Shown here: positions 8,316 to 17,900 of the stretch, piece after piece
How the letters are laid out: every line of letters begins with the position of its first letter
How positions within the stretch are numbered: position 1 is the first letter of the stretch
Assembly (NCBI RefSeq): GCF_000427865.1
Contig: NZ_ATYV01000002.1
Coordinates: 88,212-152,211 of the forward strand
Source of the DNA: Corynebacterium sputi DSM 45148
GTDB taxonomy: Bacteria > Actinomycetota > Actinomycetes > Mycobacteriales > Mycobacteriaceae
Length of the DNA stretch: 64,000 bases
Reading direction: 5' to 3'
Position numbers and translations under genes: made by a program
The notes under the pieces: generated by a model
Seen by the model: only the letters and a program-made list of their open reading frames with translations
Database searches by the model: none
What the model was told of the DNA's origin: nothing

Positions 8316-9668
8316 TCAGAAGGACCCGCAGTCGTTGGACAGCTCCTCGCCGTTAAACGCCGAGTTCAGATACTGCATCGACACCGGAATATCGGACAGC
8401 ATCGGCAGAATATGCCCCAGCGCCGACTTCGGCAGGATCGACGGAATCGTGTTCGTGTGGAACGACACTGCCGAGCCCTGACCGCAGTAATCCCGACCCA
8501 ACTGGGCCGCCTGGTCGTACGGGATCACGTCATCGGAGACACCGGACTGCACCATGATTGGCGTCGAGACGTTGAGCTGACCCAACTTCTGGTCGTCGAT
8601 ATAGGACTTAATCTCGGGGATATCAGAGAGCAGCGTCGCGAAGTCATTGCCGCTGGAAGTCAGCGTCGAGGAGTCAATCAGCGGGTAGTTGATGATCGAA
8701 TCAAGCAGGCAGTGCTCACGCGAATCCTGCAGGAATTTCACACCCTTATCGTTCAGATGCTCGGTCACCAGCGGTGCCAGATCCTCGCGATATTCCAGAC
8801 CCGAATTCAACGAGTAGCCAAGCACTCCGAAGATCAGACCCTGATCAACCGCCGGAACCACGGCGCTCAGATCAGCTGGTGGGGCACCCGCGTAGGTGCC
8901 CTTGAGGTTCAATTCCGGTGCGTAGGAGCCAACGAGTTCTGTCGCCGATGCCGCCGCGCCACCGCCCTGCGAGTAGCCCAGGAATCCAACTGGAGAATCA
9001 GCCGGCAGACCTGCATGCGACAAAGCGGCTCGCGCTGCATCGATGACAGCGTTGCCCTGATCGACGCGGTTCATGTACGTGTGCACACCCGGGGTACCCA
9101 TGCCGATATAGTCCGTGATCACCACGCGCATACCCAGCGCGGAGGCAGTGTAAGCATTGAGGATTTCGTAGTTAAACCCGACGGAGTTGCTATCCGAGTC
9201 GAAGCTCGCCAGCAGCCCTTCCTGGTTCGACGGCGCGCACTGATCGCCCTGACCCATCGTACCCGGAGCCACGACGACCGTCGGACGCTCTCCCGCCCCA
9301 TCCCAACTTCCACTCGGCTCGATGACCACTCCTGAGACTGCCACCGTCTCGCCAACATCATTCGTCGAGGAGTAGAGGATCTTCTCCGCACTGCCCGGCC
9401 AGCCGATCCCGGCCATGCCAAGCAGGTGCGGTGCCGCTTCGGTGCGGATCATAGATCCTGCAGCCGGCAACTCTGCCGGCGGCTGATAGAACGGATCGGC
9501 CAGTCCCGAATCGCCGGGAGCCAGGCCCAGCTCCTCAAGAGATGCCTGACCATTGGTCTGCTCTTCGGACGGTTCACTCGACGGATCCGCGGTGGCCGCT
9601 GTGACGCCCACCGCCGCGATGAGAGCCGTCGCAGTGCCCACCACTGCTGCACGCATAATTAATCTCAT
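8316..9668 (-). CDS. Secreted lipase (LIP family), paralogue 3 of 3
   Basis: A 450-residue exported lipase, first in transcription order of the three. Signal peptide at residues 1-27 (start at 9668 or the internal Met five codons later), then an Asp/Ser/Glu-rich spacer, LADPFYQPPAELPAAG, nucleophile GYSQGGG, acid region GVSDDVIPYD and histidine LGHILPM, ending NDCGSF. Closer to paralogue 2 than to paralogue 1 at the N-terminus and active-site loops, so paralogues 2 and 3 may be the younger pair. The 159-nt gap upstream of it contains the presumable promoter and the proA terminator. A fourth, frameshifted member of the family lies at 58818-60013. Confidence 0.88.
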   Translation of the reverse strand: MRLIMRAAVVGTATALIAAVGVTAATADPSSEPSEEQTNGQASLEELGLAPGDSGLADPFYQPPAELPAAGSMIRTEAAPHLLGMAGIGWPGSAEKILYSSTNDVGETVAVSGVVIEPSGSWDGAGERPTVVVAPGTMGQGDQCAPSNQEGLLASFDSDSNSVGFNYEILNAYTASALGMRVVITDYIGMGTPGVHTYMNRVDQGNAVIDAARAALSHAGLPADSPVGFLGYSQGGGAAASATELVGSYAPELNLKGTYAGAPPADLSAVVPAVDQGLIFGVLGYSLNSGLEYREDLAPLVTEHLNDKGVKFLQDSREHCLLDSIINYPLIDSSTLTSSGNDFATLLSDIPEIKSYIDDQKLGQLNVSTPIMVQSGVSDDVIPYDQAAQLGRDYCGQGSAVSFHTNTIPSILPKSALGHILPMLSDIPVSMQYLNSAFNGEELSNDCGSF

Positions 9669-9757
9669 AGGCCAAACTGTAGGCTGATCCTAACAGTCTT
9701 TTCTGCAAAACCTTATAATGCGCTGTGTGGGCAATCATTTGAGCGTGCAGAAGTTAC

Positions 9758-9784
9758 GGAACCGTTACCCTTGGTAACGGTTCC
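9758..9784 (-). terminator. Perfect hairpin downstream of proA
   Basis: A 12-bp perfect stem (9758-9769 with 9773-9784) and a 3-nt loop, 43 nt after the proA stop. No long T run follows on the minus strand, so termination is likely but not certain. Confidence 0.6.
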
Positions 9785-9787
9785 GAT

Positions 9788-9823
9788 GCTTTACGACGTC
9801 TACTTCACCACCCCAGCACCCAC
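9788..9823 (-). repeat. Dispersed element, intergenic copy after proA
   Basis: Minus-strand core CGTCGTAAAGC (9788-9798) with a G-rich flank (9799-9823), between the proA stop and the 9758-9784 hairpin. Confidence 0.68.
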
Positions 9824-9827
9824 ACTC

Positions 9828-11162
9828 TTAGGCGCGGGTCTGACCGGTTCCGCGGATGATCCACTTGGTCGAGGTCAACTCCGGCAGGCCCATCGGGCCG
9901 CGGGCGTGCAGCTTCTGGGTGGAGATACCGATCTCCGCACCCATGCCGTACTCCTCACCATCGGTGAATGCGGTCGAGGCGTTGACCGACACAGCCGCAG
10001 AGTCCACCGCATTAGCGAACTTCTCGCAGACGTTCCAGTCGCGGGCAGCGACGGCGTCGGTGTGTCCGGAGGAGTGGTTATTGACCCAGTCAATTGCGTC
10101 ATCGACGCCGTCGACGGTGCGAACAGCAATATCCATCGAGAGGTACTCGTCGGTCCAGTCGGTGGCCTGTGCCTCGACGAGGCCGTCGAGAAGCGCCGGG
10201 GTAACAGTGCCACGGACATCCTCAACGAGGTTGTCACGGTCGCCGTGCAGGGTAACGCCAGCATCCACGAGAGCCTGCAAGATCTTCGAGCGGTCTTCGG
10301 CGCTGAAAGCCTTGTCGATGAGGACAACCTCGGTGGAGTTACACACCGAAACACGGCGGGTCTTGCCATTGACGGCAATGGCGATAGCCTCGTCCAGATC
10401 AGCAGAGCCATCGATGTAGACGTGGCAGTTACCGGTGCCGGTCTCAATGGCCGGGACGGTAGCGCCCATCACAACGGCGTTGATCAGGCCGGCACCGCCG
10501 CGGGGAATGACCACGTCAACCAGGCCGCGAGCGGTGATGAGGTCCTGCACCGAATCATGGGAATCGCACGGCAGGAGCTGAACCAGATCCTCCGGTGCAT
10601 CATGGTCGCGCAGAACGCCGCGCAGCAGCTCCACCAGAGCGGTGTTGGAATGAACCGCGGTCTTGGAACCGCGCAGCAGGGCCACGTTGCCGGACTTCAG
10701 CGCAAGGCCAAAGGCATCGACAGTGACGTTCGGGCGTGCTTCGTACACCATGCCCATCACGCCCAGCGGGACGCGCACCTGCGAGAGCTTCAATCCATTG
10801 GCAAGGGTGCGTCCATCAAGAATCTCGCCGACGGGATCCGGCAGGCTCGCGACCTGGCGCAGGCCGTTGGCGATGGCCTCGATGCGGTCCTCACCCAGAC
10901 GCAGGCGGTCGATCAGGGACTCGTCGAGACCGCGCTCACGGCCTTCGACGATATCGCGCTCATTCTCCCCCACCAGGTGAGCGCGGTGCTTCATCAGAGC
11001 ATCAGCGGCCGCCGTGAGAAGCTCGTTTTTGCGTGCTGACGTGTATCCCGCCAGCTCCCCCGTGACAGCCTTTGCGCGACTGGCCTTCTCAAGGACCTCG
11101 GCCCGCTCAGCTTTGCGGGCCTCAGTCGGATTGTCGGTCATTGCATTGGTCGTATCAGACAT
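9828..11162 (-). CDS. proA: Gamma-glutamyl phosphate reductase
   Basis: Second step of proline synthesis: NADPH-dependent reduction of gamma-glutamyl phosphate to the semialdehyde. The aldehyde-dehydrogenase fold is complete, with VMGMVYEARPNVTVDAFGLA, the PRGGAGLI segment and the catalytic cysteine in RRVSVCNSTEV near residue 290. The family's ending RGPMGLPELTSTKW is present. Three Met codons lie near the start (11174, 11162, 11141); I chose 11162, just after a weak GGAATG. It follows proB by 60 nt, and the pair is probably transcribed together with obgE. Confidence 0.95.
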   Translation of the reverse strand: MSDTTNAMTDNPTEARKAERAEVLEKASRAKAVTGELAGYTSARKNELLTAAADALMKHRAHLVGENERDIVEGRERGLDESLIDRLRLGEDRIEAIANGLRQVASLPDPVGEILDGRTLANGLKLSQVRVPLGVMGMVYEARPNVTVDAFGLALKSGNVALLRGSKTAVHSNTALVELLRGVLRDHDAPEDLVQLLPCDSHDSVQDLITARGLVDVVIPRGGAGLINAVVMGATVPAIETGTGNCHVYIDGSADLDEAIAIAVNGKTRRVSVCNSTEVVLIDKAFSAEDRSKILQALVDAGVTLHGDRDNLVEDVRGTVTPALLDGLVEAQATDWTDEYLSMDIAVRTVDGVDDAIDWVNNHSSGHTDAVAARDWNVCEKFANAVDSAAVSVNASTAFTDGEEYGMGAEIGISTQKLHARGPMGLPELTSTKWIIRGTGQTRA

Positions 11163-11222
11163 ACATTCCAGCATAGGTGAATTAACCGTGGTTCACAGTC
11201 GAATGACCGACACCGCAGGTGA

Positions 11223-12353
11223 CTACAGGCGTGAGGCGTAGTTCGACAGGTAGTCCGCGTGGATGACCGGTCGACGCATGGCGTCCGGCAGCTCCTCGGT
11301 GGTGTGTCCGACCATGTCGCGCAGTTCCTCTGAGTCGTAGTTCACCTCGCCACGACCGATGACCTCACCGGTCGGACCAACAATGTCCACGATGTCATGG
11401 GACTTAAATTCACCGTCAAAGGAGGTAATTCCGACCGGCAGCAGGGACTTACGGCGCTCGGTGACAGCCTTCACTGCACCAGCGTCCAGGCGGATGATGC
11501 CAGCGGAGTCCGCGGCATACAGAGCCCAGAACTTCCATGCCGACAGGCGCTCATCACGCGGGGCGAAGGCGGTGCCGCAATCGGCCTGATCCAGAGCACG
11601 GTCAATGTTGTCAGTAGAAGTCAGCAGCACCGGCACTCCACCACGGGAGGCCAAACGGGCCGCGGAAACCTTGGAGGCCATTCCGCCGGTGCCCAGTGCG
11701 CCACCGTCACCAGCTGCGACACCACGCAGGTCATTTCCGGTCCAGACCTCCGGCACGAACTGAGCACCTTCTTCGGAGGGATTGCGGTCGTAGAGTCCTT
11801 CCACGTCCGACAGCAGCACCAAAGCATCGCAGTACACCAGGTGGCTGACCAGAGCTGCGAGGCGGTCATTGTCACCAAAACGGAACTCAGAGGTCGACAC
11901 CGTGTCATTTTCATTGACGATCGGGATCGCCGAGAGCAACCGCAGACGATCAATGGTTTGCTGCGCATTTCGCGCCCGTTTGCGGTCACCGGCATCACCA
12001 CTGGTGAGCAGGACCTGAGCGGTGGTGCGGTCGAATCGACCGAAGGACCGCGCCCACTCCTGCGCCAAACGGACCTGACCGACGGCAGCTGCAGCCTGCT
12101 TGGTCGGCAAATCCGTGGGGCGAGTGGCCAGACCCAGTGGGCCCATACCGGAGGCGACGGCGCCGGAGGAGACGAGGATGACGTCTGAATCCCGTGACAT
12201 GCGGGCCTCCAAGGCCTCCGCGATCCGGTCGATCTTCTTCGGGTCCGTCCGACCATCTTCACCGGTCAGAGACGAGGACCCGATCTTGACCACAATGCGC
12301 TTGGCATCTGAGATCAGATCGCGGGTGGAACTGGAGTAAGGCGGGTTCTTCAT
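11223..12353 (-). CDS. proB: Glutamate 5-kinase
   Basis: Phosphorylates glutamate to start proline synthesis. The amino acid kinase domain spans about residues 15-270 ([11 protein letters not shown], then [16 protein letters not shown], and the aspartate-rich [17 protein letters not shown]), and a C-terminal PUA domain follows (residues 285-370, [10 protein letters not shown] to [10 protein letters not shown]). The length of 376 residues is typical. Only 2 nt separate it from obgE, so the two are one transcription unit. Proline feedback inhibition is known for this family and uses the kinase domain; no sign of altered feedback residues was sought. Confidence 0.96.
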   Translation of the reverse strand: MKNPPYSSSTRDLISDAKRIVVKIGSSSLTGEDGRTDPKKIDRIAEALEARMSRDSDVILVSSGAVASGMGPLGLATRPTDLPTKQAAAAVGQVRLAQEWARSFGRFDRTTAQVLLTSGDAGDRKRARNAQQTIDRLRLLSAIPIVNENDTVSTSEFRFGDNDRLAALVSHLVYCDALVLLSDVEGLYDRNPSEEGAQFVPEVWTGNDLRGVAAGDGGALGTGGMASKVSAARLASRGGVPVLLTSTDNIDRALDQADCGTAFAPRDERLSAWKFWALYAADSAGIIRLDAGAVKAVTERRKSLLPVGITSFDGEFKSHDIVDIVGPTGEVIGRGEVNYDSEELRDMVGHTTEELPDAMRRPVIHADYLSNYASRL

Positions 12354-12355
12354 GG

Positions 12356-13861
12356 TTACGTGTAACGCTCCCTAGTAGCTTTCTCGTTCTCGAAGTGGTA
12401 CTCGTCGATCAGGCCACGACGCGCCTGCGACGCACGTTTACGAGCGGCTGCACTCGTTCGGTCCGTGGTTCCCAGGCGGCGGTCGGTGCCGCGTCCGGTG
12501 TTCATTTCCATGTCCTCACCGGCATGCGTATGCGGCACCCACTCAAAGGTGGCCCACCCAATGGTGACAGAACAACCCTCGACCGCGCCTGCTTTTCGCA
12601 AAGCATCCTCGACGCCCAGACGCGCTAGGCGGTCGGCCAAATATCCCACTGCCTCGTCATTTTCGAAGTTTGTCTGGTTGATCCAGCGTTCTGGTTTGCG
12701 GCCTTCGACGATGAATGCACCGTCCTCCTGCGGGTCCGAGACGATCTCGAACTCCTTCTGGCCACGCACGCCCTTGGGGCGGACAACCTTAACCTCCGGC
12801 TGGGTGGCGCCGGCATCGACCGGGTTATCCCGACGGAACTGCTTTACGAGCTCAAGCAGGCCGTACTTCAACGGCTCCAAACCCTCGCGTGCCACCGTGG
12901 AGATGGCGTATATCGGCCAGCCAAACTGCTCGAGGTCCTCGCGCATGAACTCAGCCATTTCACGTGCATCCGGCACGTCAATCTTGTTCAGGATGATGGC
13001 CCGCGGACGGTCCCGCAGATCACCCAAGCCCACATCGGAATCCAGAGCAGACTGGTAGTTATCGAGTTCCTTTTCCAAGGCCTTGATATCAGAGACCGGA
13101 TCACGGTCGTGCTCGAATGTCGCACAATCGACGACATGAGCCAGGACAGCACATCGCTCGATATGACGCAAGAAGTCCAGCCCCAGTCCCCGACCGTCAG
13201 AGGCACCGGGAATCAACCCCGGAACGTCCGCGATAGTGAAGGACTCGTGTCCGACTTGCACCACACCAAGGTTCGGCTGAAGGGTCGTAAACGGGTAGTC
13301 ACCAATCTTCGGCTTCGCCGCCGACAGCGAGGAGACTAGCGATGATTTTCCGGCGGATGGGAAGCCCACCAGGCCAACATCGGCCATGGACTTGAGCTCA
13401 AGAGTCAGAGCCTTCTCTTCACCCGGCTCACCGAGCAAAGCGAAGCCCGGGGCGCGGCGGTACCGGTTCGCGAGGGCCGCGTTTCCGAGGCCACCTCGTC
13501 CGCCTTCGGCAGCGACGAAGCGCATGCCCTTCTTGCTCATATCGGCCACGACCTCACCATCGGCGGTCAACACCACCGTGCCAATCGGGACCTTCACGAT
13601 GAGGTCTTCACCGTTTGCTCCATTGCGGTGATCACCAGCGGCTTGACCGCCCTTACCTGACTTCAGGTGCGGATGGAAGTGAAAGTCAAGCAGGGTGTGT
13701 GCGTGTGGGTCGACTTCGAAAATGATGTCTCCACCATTGCCGCCGTTGCCGCCATCAGGGCCGCCGAGCGGCTTAAACTTCTCGCGCATCACGGAGCTGA
13801 CGCCATGCGCGCCGTCGCCGGCCTGCAGGTGCAGGACAACCCGATCGATGAAACGTGACAT
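12356..13861 (-). CDS. obgE: Obg/CgtA GTPase
   Basis: Essential GTPase acting in 50S ribosome assembly and stress signalling. It has the Gly-rich Obg domain (residues 1-158), a G domain with P-loop [17 protein letters not shown] and NKIDVPD, and a C-terminal OCT domain (residues about 355-435) containing FEWVPHT near its end. After OCT comes a basic 45-residue actinobacterial tail. The gene is directly upstream of proB (2-nt gap), an order shared by many actinobacteria. Downstream of a hairpin that separates it from rpmA, so it may have its own promoter in the 196-nt gap. Confidence 0.96.
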   Translation of the reverse strand: MSRFIDRVVLHLQAGDGAHGVSSVMREKFKPLGGPDGGNGGNGGDIIFEVDPHAHTLLDFHFHPHLKSGKGGQAAGDHRNGANGEDLIVKVPIGTVVLTADGEVVADMSKKGMRFVAAEGGRGGLGNAALANRYRRAPGFALLGEPGEEKALTLELKSMADVGLVGFPSAGKSSLVSSLSAAKPKIGDYPFTTLQPNLGVVQVGHESFTIADVPGLIPGASDGRGLGLDFLRHIERCAVLAHVVDCATFEHDRDPVSDIKALEKELDNYQSALDSDVGLGDLRDRPRAIILNKIDVPDAREMAEFMREDLEQFGWPIYAISTVAREGLEPLKYGLLELVKQFRRDNPVDAGATQPEVKVVRPKGVRGQKEFEIVSDPQEDGAFIVEGRKPERWINQTNFENDEAVGYLADRLARLGVEDALRKAGAVEGCSVTIGWATFEWVPHTHAGEDMEMNTGRGTDRRLGTTDRTSAAARKRASQARRGLIDEYHFENEKATRERYT

Positions 13862-13945
13862 TCAGAACTCCTATAGTGCTGCTGCGCGCCGAATCCCGGC
13901 GTTCGTGACTAGCGGGCCCTTCACAGGACCCCAGAATACGACAAA

Positions 13946-13986
13946 GCCGCCGTCCCCTGGCGGTACGAGGTACCGGGGACGGCGGC
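13946..13986 (-). terminator. Rho-independent-like hairpin between rpmA and obgE
   Basis: A 12-bp GC-rich stem (13946-13957 pairs with 13975-13986) with a 17-nt loop that itself can pair. On the minus strand it is followed by TTTGTC, so it probably ends rplU-rpmA transcription, perhaps partially. Between it and rpmA lies a degenerate copy of the dispersed motif (14046-14057), one nucleotide longer than the core. Confidence 0.7.
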
Positions 13987-14057
13987 GTTGTGACACGGCG
14001 GTGAAGCCGGTCAGGTCTGTTCAGCGAGGCTGAGCAGACCGGGGCCGTCGTTAAAGC

Positions 14058-14318
14058 TTAAGCTTCAGCGCTCTCCACGATGGAGACGGTGCGACGGTTG
14101 CGCTTGGTGCCGAACTCGACAGCGCCGGTCTTGAGCGCGAACAGAGTGTCGTCGCCACCGCGACCGACGTTCTCGCCCGGGTGGAACTTGGTGCCGCGCT
14201 GACGCACGAGGATCTCGCCGGCCTTGACCTGCTGACCGCCGAAGCGCTTCACGCCAAGGCGCTTTGCCTCGGAGTCGCGACCGTTGTTGGTGCTGGATGC
14301 ACCCTTCTTGGAAGCCAT
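14058..14318 (-). CDS. rpmA: 50S ribosomal protein L27
   Basis: L27 of 86 residues with the usual start [20 protein letters not shown], followed by [22 protein letters not shown] and [17 protein letters not shown]. The N-terminal tail of L27 reaches the peptidyl transferase centre; here it starts directly with the mature-like sequence, so no cleavage step as in firmicutes is needed. It follows rplU by 37 nt. The purine-rich GGAGAAAATC sits before the ATG. Confidence 0.97.
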   Translation of the reverse strand: MASKKGASSTNNGRDSEAKRLGVKRFGGQQVKAGEILVRQRGTKFHPGENVGRGGDDTLFALKTGAVEFGTKRNRRTVSIVESAEA

Positions 14319-14355
14319 GATTTTCTCCTGGAAACGTGAGTGGAGGGGAGGCCGA

Positions 14356-14661
14356 TTAGGCCTTGACCCCGGTGACCTTCAGAACGGTCAGCGGCTGGCG
14401 GTGTCCCCAGCGACGCTTGTAACCGGTCTTGTTCTTGTAGTGCATACCATTGATCTTCGGACCCTTGGTCTGCTCAACAATCTCAGCGTTGACGGTGGCG
14501 TTGGCAAGCTTGTCGCCAGCGGTGACGTCTGCGCCATCGACGAGCAGAACCGGGGTGAGAGACACGGCAGTGCCGGCTTCTCCCTCGATCTTCTCGACCT
14601 TGACGAGGTCACCTTCGGCAACCTTGTACTGCTTGCCGCCGGTCTTGACGATCGCGTACAT
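14356..14661 (-). CDS. rplU: 50S ribosomal protein L21
   Basis: L21 of 101 residues ([20 protein letters not shown] to the [13 protein letters not shown] end). An in-frame extension of 30 codons exists upstream, but [11 protein letters not shown] is the invariant start of the family, and the ATG at 14661 follows AGGGG. It binds 23S rRNA near L20 in the early 50S particle. Expressed with rpmA from a promoter candidate at 14803-14830, downstream of the rne terminator. Confidence 0.97.
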   Translation of the reverse strand: MYAIVKTGGKQYKVAEGDLVKVEKIEGEAGTAVSLTPVLLVDGADVTAGDKLANATVNAEIVEQTKGPKINGMHYKNKTGYKRRWGHRQPLTVLKVTGVKA

Positions 14662-14802
14662 AGGAGGGCTACCCCTTTTTCTTGGTTTACTCGTTCGGTC
14701 GGCACAGAGCCTTCCGAGCTGGACAATTTCTACTGCGCTCACTTGCCGCAACCAATCGGAACTGGTGCAGCCTCAGCATTTTCAGACGCGGTGAAGCGCC
14801 GG

Positions 14803-14830
14803 TACATACCGGTGAACAGCGACTGTGCAA
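14803..14830 (-). promoter_or_regulatory. Candidate sigma-70-type promoter for rplU-rpmA
   Basis: On the minus strand TTGCAC (14830-14825) and TATGTA (14808-14803) are separated by 16 bp. This places a transcript start about 135 nt ahead of rplU. Inferred from similarity to the -35/-10 consensus only. Confidence 0.4.
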
Positions 14831-14859
14831 GAGTAGCCAATAAGGGACCCAAAAGCCAA

Positions 14860-14888
14860 ACCGCCCCGACAGAAACTGTCAGGGCGGT
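14860..14888 (-). terminator. Terminator of rne
   Basis: A 12-bp stem (14860-14871 with 14877-14888, one G-U pair) and 5-nt loop followed on the minus strand by TTTGGCTTTT, 17 nt after the rne stop. Confidence 0.85.
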
Positions 14889-14904
14889 GTAACTATACGC
14901 CGGG

Positions 14905-17900
14905 TTAGCTGTTCTTGCGCACTACCCGTCGGCGTGAGCGGCTCGAGCGGTTACCGCCGGAGTTGCCGCGCGAAGAGCCCTTCGCACCGCTTACCGACGA
15001 TCCCGTCTCCACCTTCTCATTCTTCTTCACCGGAGCCTCAGCCAGAGTCTGCTGGGCCTCCGGCTGCTGCTCATCGGCGCCCTGAGCGTCCGCAGGGGTG
15101 TTCTTGCGAACTACCCGCCGGCGACGGCGACTAGAGGCGCTGGAGGTACCAGCCTTCGCCTCAGACTTCTGCTCCGACTTCTGCTGAGGCTTCTCGGCCT
15201 TCTGCTCATCCTTGGCCGGAGCCTCAGTCTCGAACGTGGCCGGGTCCGGTGCGTGATCCGAACGGGACTTGCCGCGGGTCGGTCGACGACGACGCGGCGA
15301 CGCCTCGAACTTCTCCACTGCCTCCTGGTAGGTCTCACCTTTTGCTCCGGTCTCCGCAGAGCCAACAGCCTTGACGGCCGCTTCAGCAATCGGTTCGACC
15401 GTCTTCTCCGGCTTCTCCGGGGCCTTTTGCTCCGCAGCCTTCGGGGCCTGTTTCTGCTGTGCCTTCGGGCCCTTCGCAGAACCCTGCTTCGGAGCGCGCT
15501 TCTGCTCCGGCTTCTGGTCCTGGCGAACCACACGGCGACGACTACGACGCCTGGAGACCTCAGAGACGTACCGATCATCCGACGGCTCGTCCGGATCCTT
15601 CTCGGCAGCCTCAGCGGTGGCTGCAGCCACGACAGCGGCAATGGGGTCCAGCGCCTCATCGTCCTTATCGCTTGCAGTCACAAAGATCGAGTCAATTACT
15701 CCGAGAGCTGCCTCATCGGCACGCTCTTCTTCCTCACGCTGAGCGGAGGACTCGGTGACGAAGTAGTCATCGTCATCGCTCCACACTTCACCTGAGGTCG
15801 ACGCGGGGGCCACCTGCCCATCTGAGGGCTCCTGCTGCTCCTGCTGCTCAGCCTCGGCGGCACGGCGCTGGTTCGCCCTGCGGCGACGACGGCGCTGGCT
15901 GCTCTTGCTCTGCGACTGACCTTGTTCCTGTCCGTCCTTGCTCTCCTGGTTGTCCCGGCTATCTCGAGAGTCCTTCTGCTCCGACTCTTGGGAATCCTTG
16001 CTTTGGTCCTTAGTGGAGGTAGAGGGAGTGTGGGGGCGGGAGGCGTCGGGAAGCGGCTTCTTCTCGCTCTTCTTCGGCGCATCGTCCTTATCGTGCGGAC
16101 GCTGCGAACGCTTCGTGCGCGGCAACTCATGCTCATGTTCCACCGGGTCCTCGTGGATGAGGTAACCGGTGCCACGGCAGGTCTTGCACTCAGTGCTGAA
16201 GGTCTCAAGTAGACCAGTGCCCAGACGCTTTCGAGTCATCTGGACCAGACCAAGAGAGGTGACCTCAGAGACCTCATGGCGCGTGCGGTCACGGCCAAGG
16301 GCTTCCTTCACTCGACGAAGCACCAGATCCTGATTCTCCGGGAGCACCATGTCGATGAAGTCCACAACGATCATTCCGCCGAGATCGCGCAGACGCATCT
16401 GACGGACGATCTCTTCGGCAGCCTCGAGGTTGTTCCGAGTAACGGTCTCCTCCAGGTTGCCGCCGGAACCGGTGAACTTGCCGGTGTTCACGTCAATGAC
16501 CGTCATCGCCTCAGTGCGATCGATGATCAGCGAACCGCCCGAGGGCAACCAGACCTTGCGGTCGAGAGCCTTCTCGATCTGCTCCTCGATGCGGTACTCG
16601 TCGAACACATCAGTGCCGCCGTGATCGCGCGGCAGGTAGCGGTGGACGCGGTCGGCCAGATCCGGCGCGACCTCATCGACGTAGCCCTTCACCGTGCGCC
16701 AGGAATCGCCGCCCTGGACGACCAAGGAACTGAAGTCCTCATTGAAGATGTCGCGGACGACCTTCAGCAGCAAATCCGGCTCTTCATACAGAGCCAGCGG
16801 CTTCGCGCCCTTACGGGCCTTTGCCTCTTCCGCACGGGTGGAGATGTCATTCCACTGCTTCTCCAAGCGCGCGATATCCCCGGCGATAGCCTCCTGCTCC
16901 ACACCCTCAGCAGCGGTACGCACGATGGTGCCGGCGCCCTCGGGAGTGACCTCCTTGAGGATGCGCTTCAGGCGCTTGCGCTCCGGCTCCGGCAGCTTGC
17001 GGGAGATACCGGCAGACTGTCCGTCCGGAACGTAGACGAGGAATCGACCGGCGAACGAGATCTGCGTAGTCAGACGCGGACCCTTGTGCCCGATCGGGTC
17101 CTTGGAAACCTGCACCAACACCTGGTCGCCGGACTTGAGGAAACGCTCGATCCGGCGGGACTTGCCCTCCGGCCCCAGCGCACGCCAGTTGACATCCGCC
17201 GAGTACAGCACGCCATTGCGATCGTGCCCAATGTCGATGAAGGCAGCCTCCATCGACGGCAGCACGTTCTGCACGCGGCCGAGGTAGATGTTGCCGATCT
17301 GCGATTCTTCGGTCTCAGAGGTGACCATGTGCTCCACGAGCAGGTCATCCTCCAGCACACCGACCTGCGTGACGGTGCCTGAGTGGTCGTGGCGCTGACG
17401 ATCGCGAACGACCATAGTGCGCTCAACAGACTCACGACGAGCCAGGAACTCAGCCTCGGAAATCACGTGACGTTTCTTGGACTGCTCACGGCGATCCGCG
17501 CGGCGACGGCGCTGCGCCTCCAGGCGCGTGGAGCCCTTAATGGCGGTGGGTTCTGCAGTCTGCTTTACGACGTCCCCTTCCCCACCTTCCACATCCTGCT
17601 CATCACGGACCGTGGACTGCTGCTCCTTGGGCTCCGGCTTCGCCGGGTTCTTTGGCGCAGGCGCGGACTCGGCCTCAGGCTCTTCCTGGGTCTCAGCCTC
17701 AGCAGTGGCTTCCTGCTGGTTCTCCGAGGAGCGGCCACGCCCGCGACCACGGCGACGACGGCGCGAGCGCTGCGAGCGGTTGTTCTCTTCATCGCCGGAC
17801 TCAGAGCGATCGTCCTTTGTGACCGTCACGTCAGTCGGCTCAACGTCAATGACTTCGCTGTCACTGCGGTCTGCGCGATCAGTGCGATCAGTGCGGGTGT

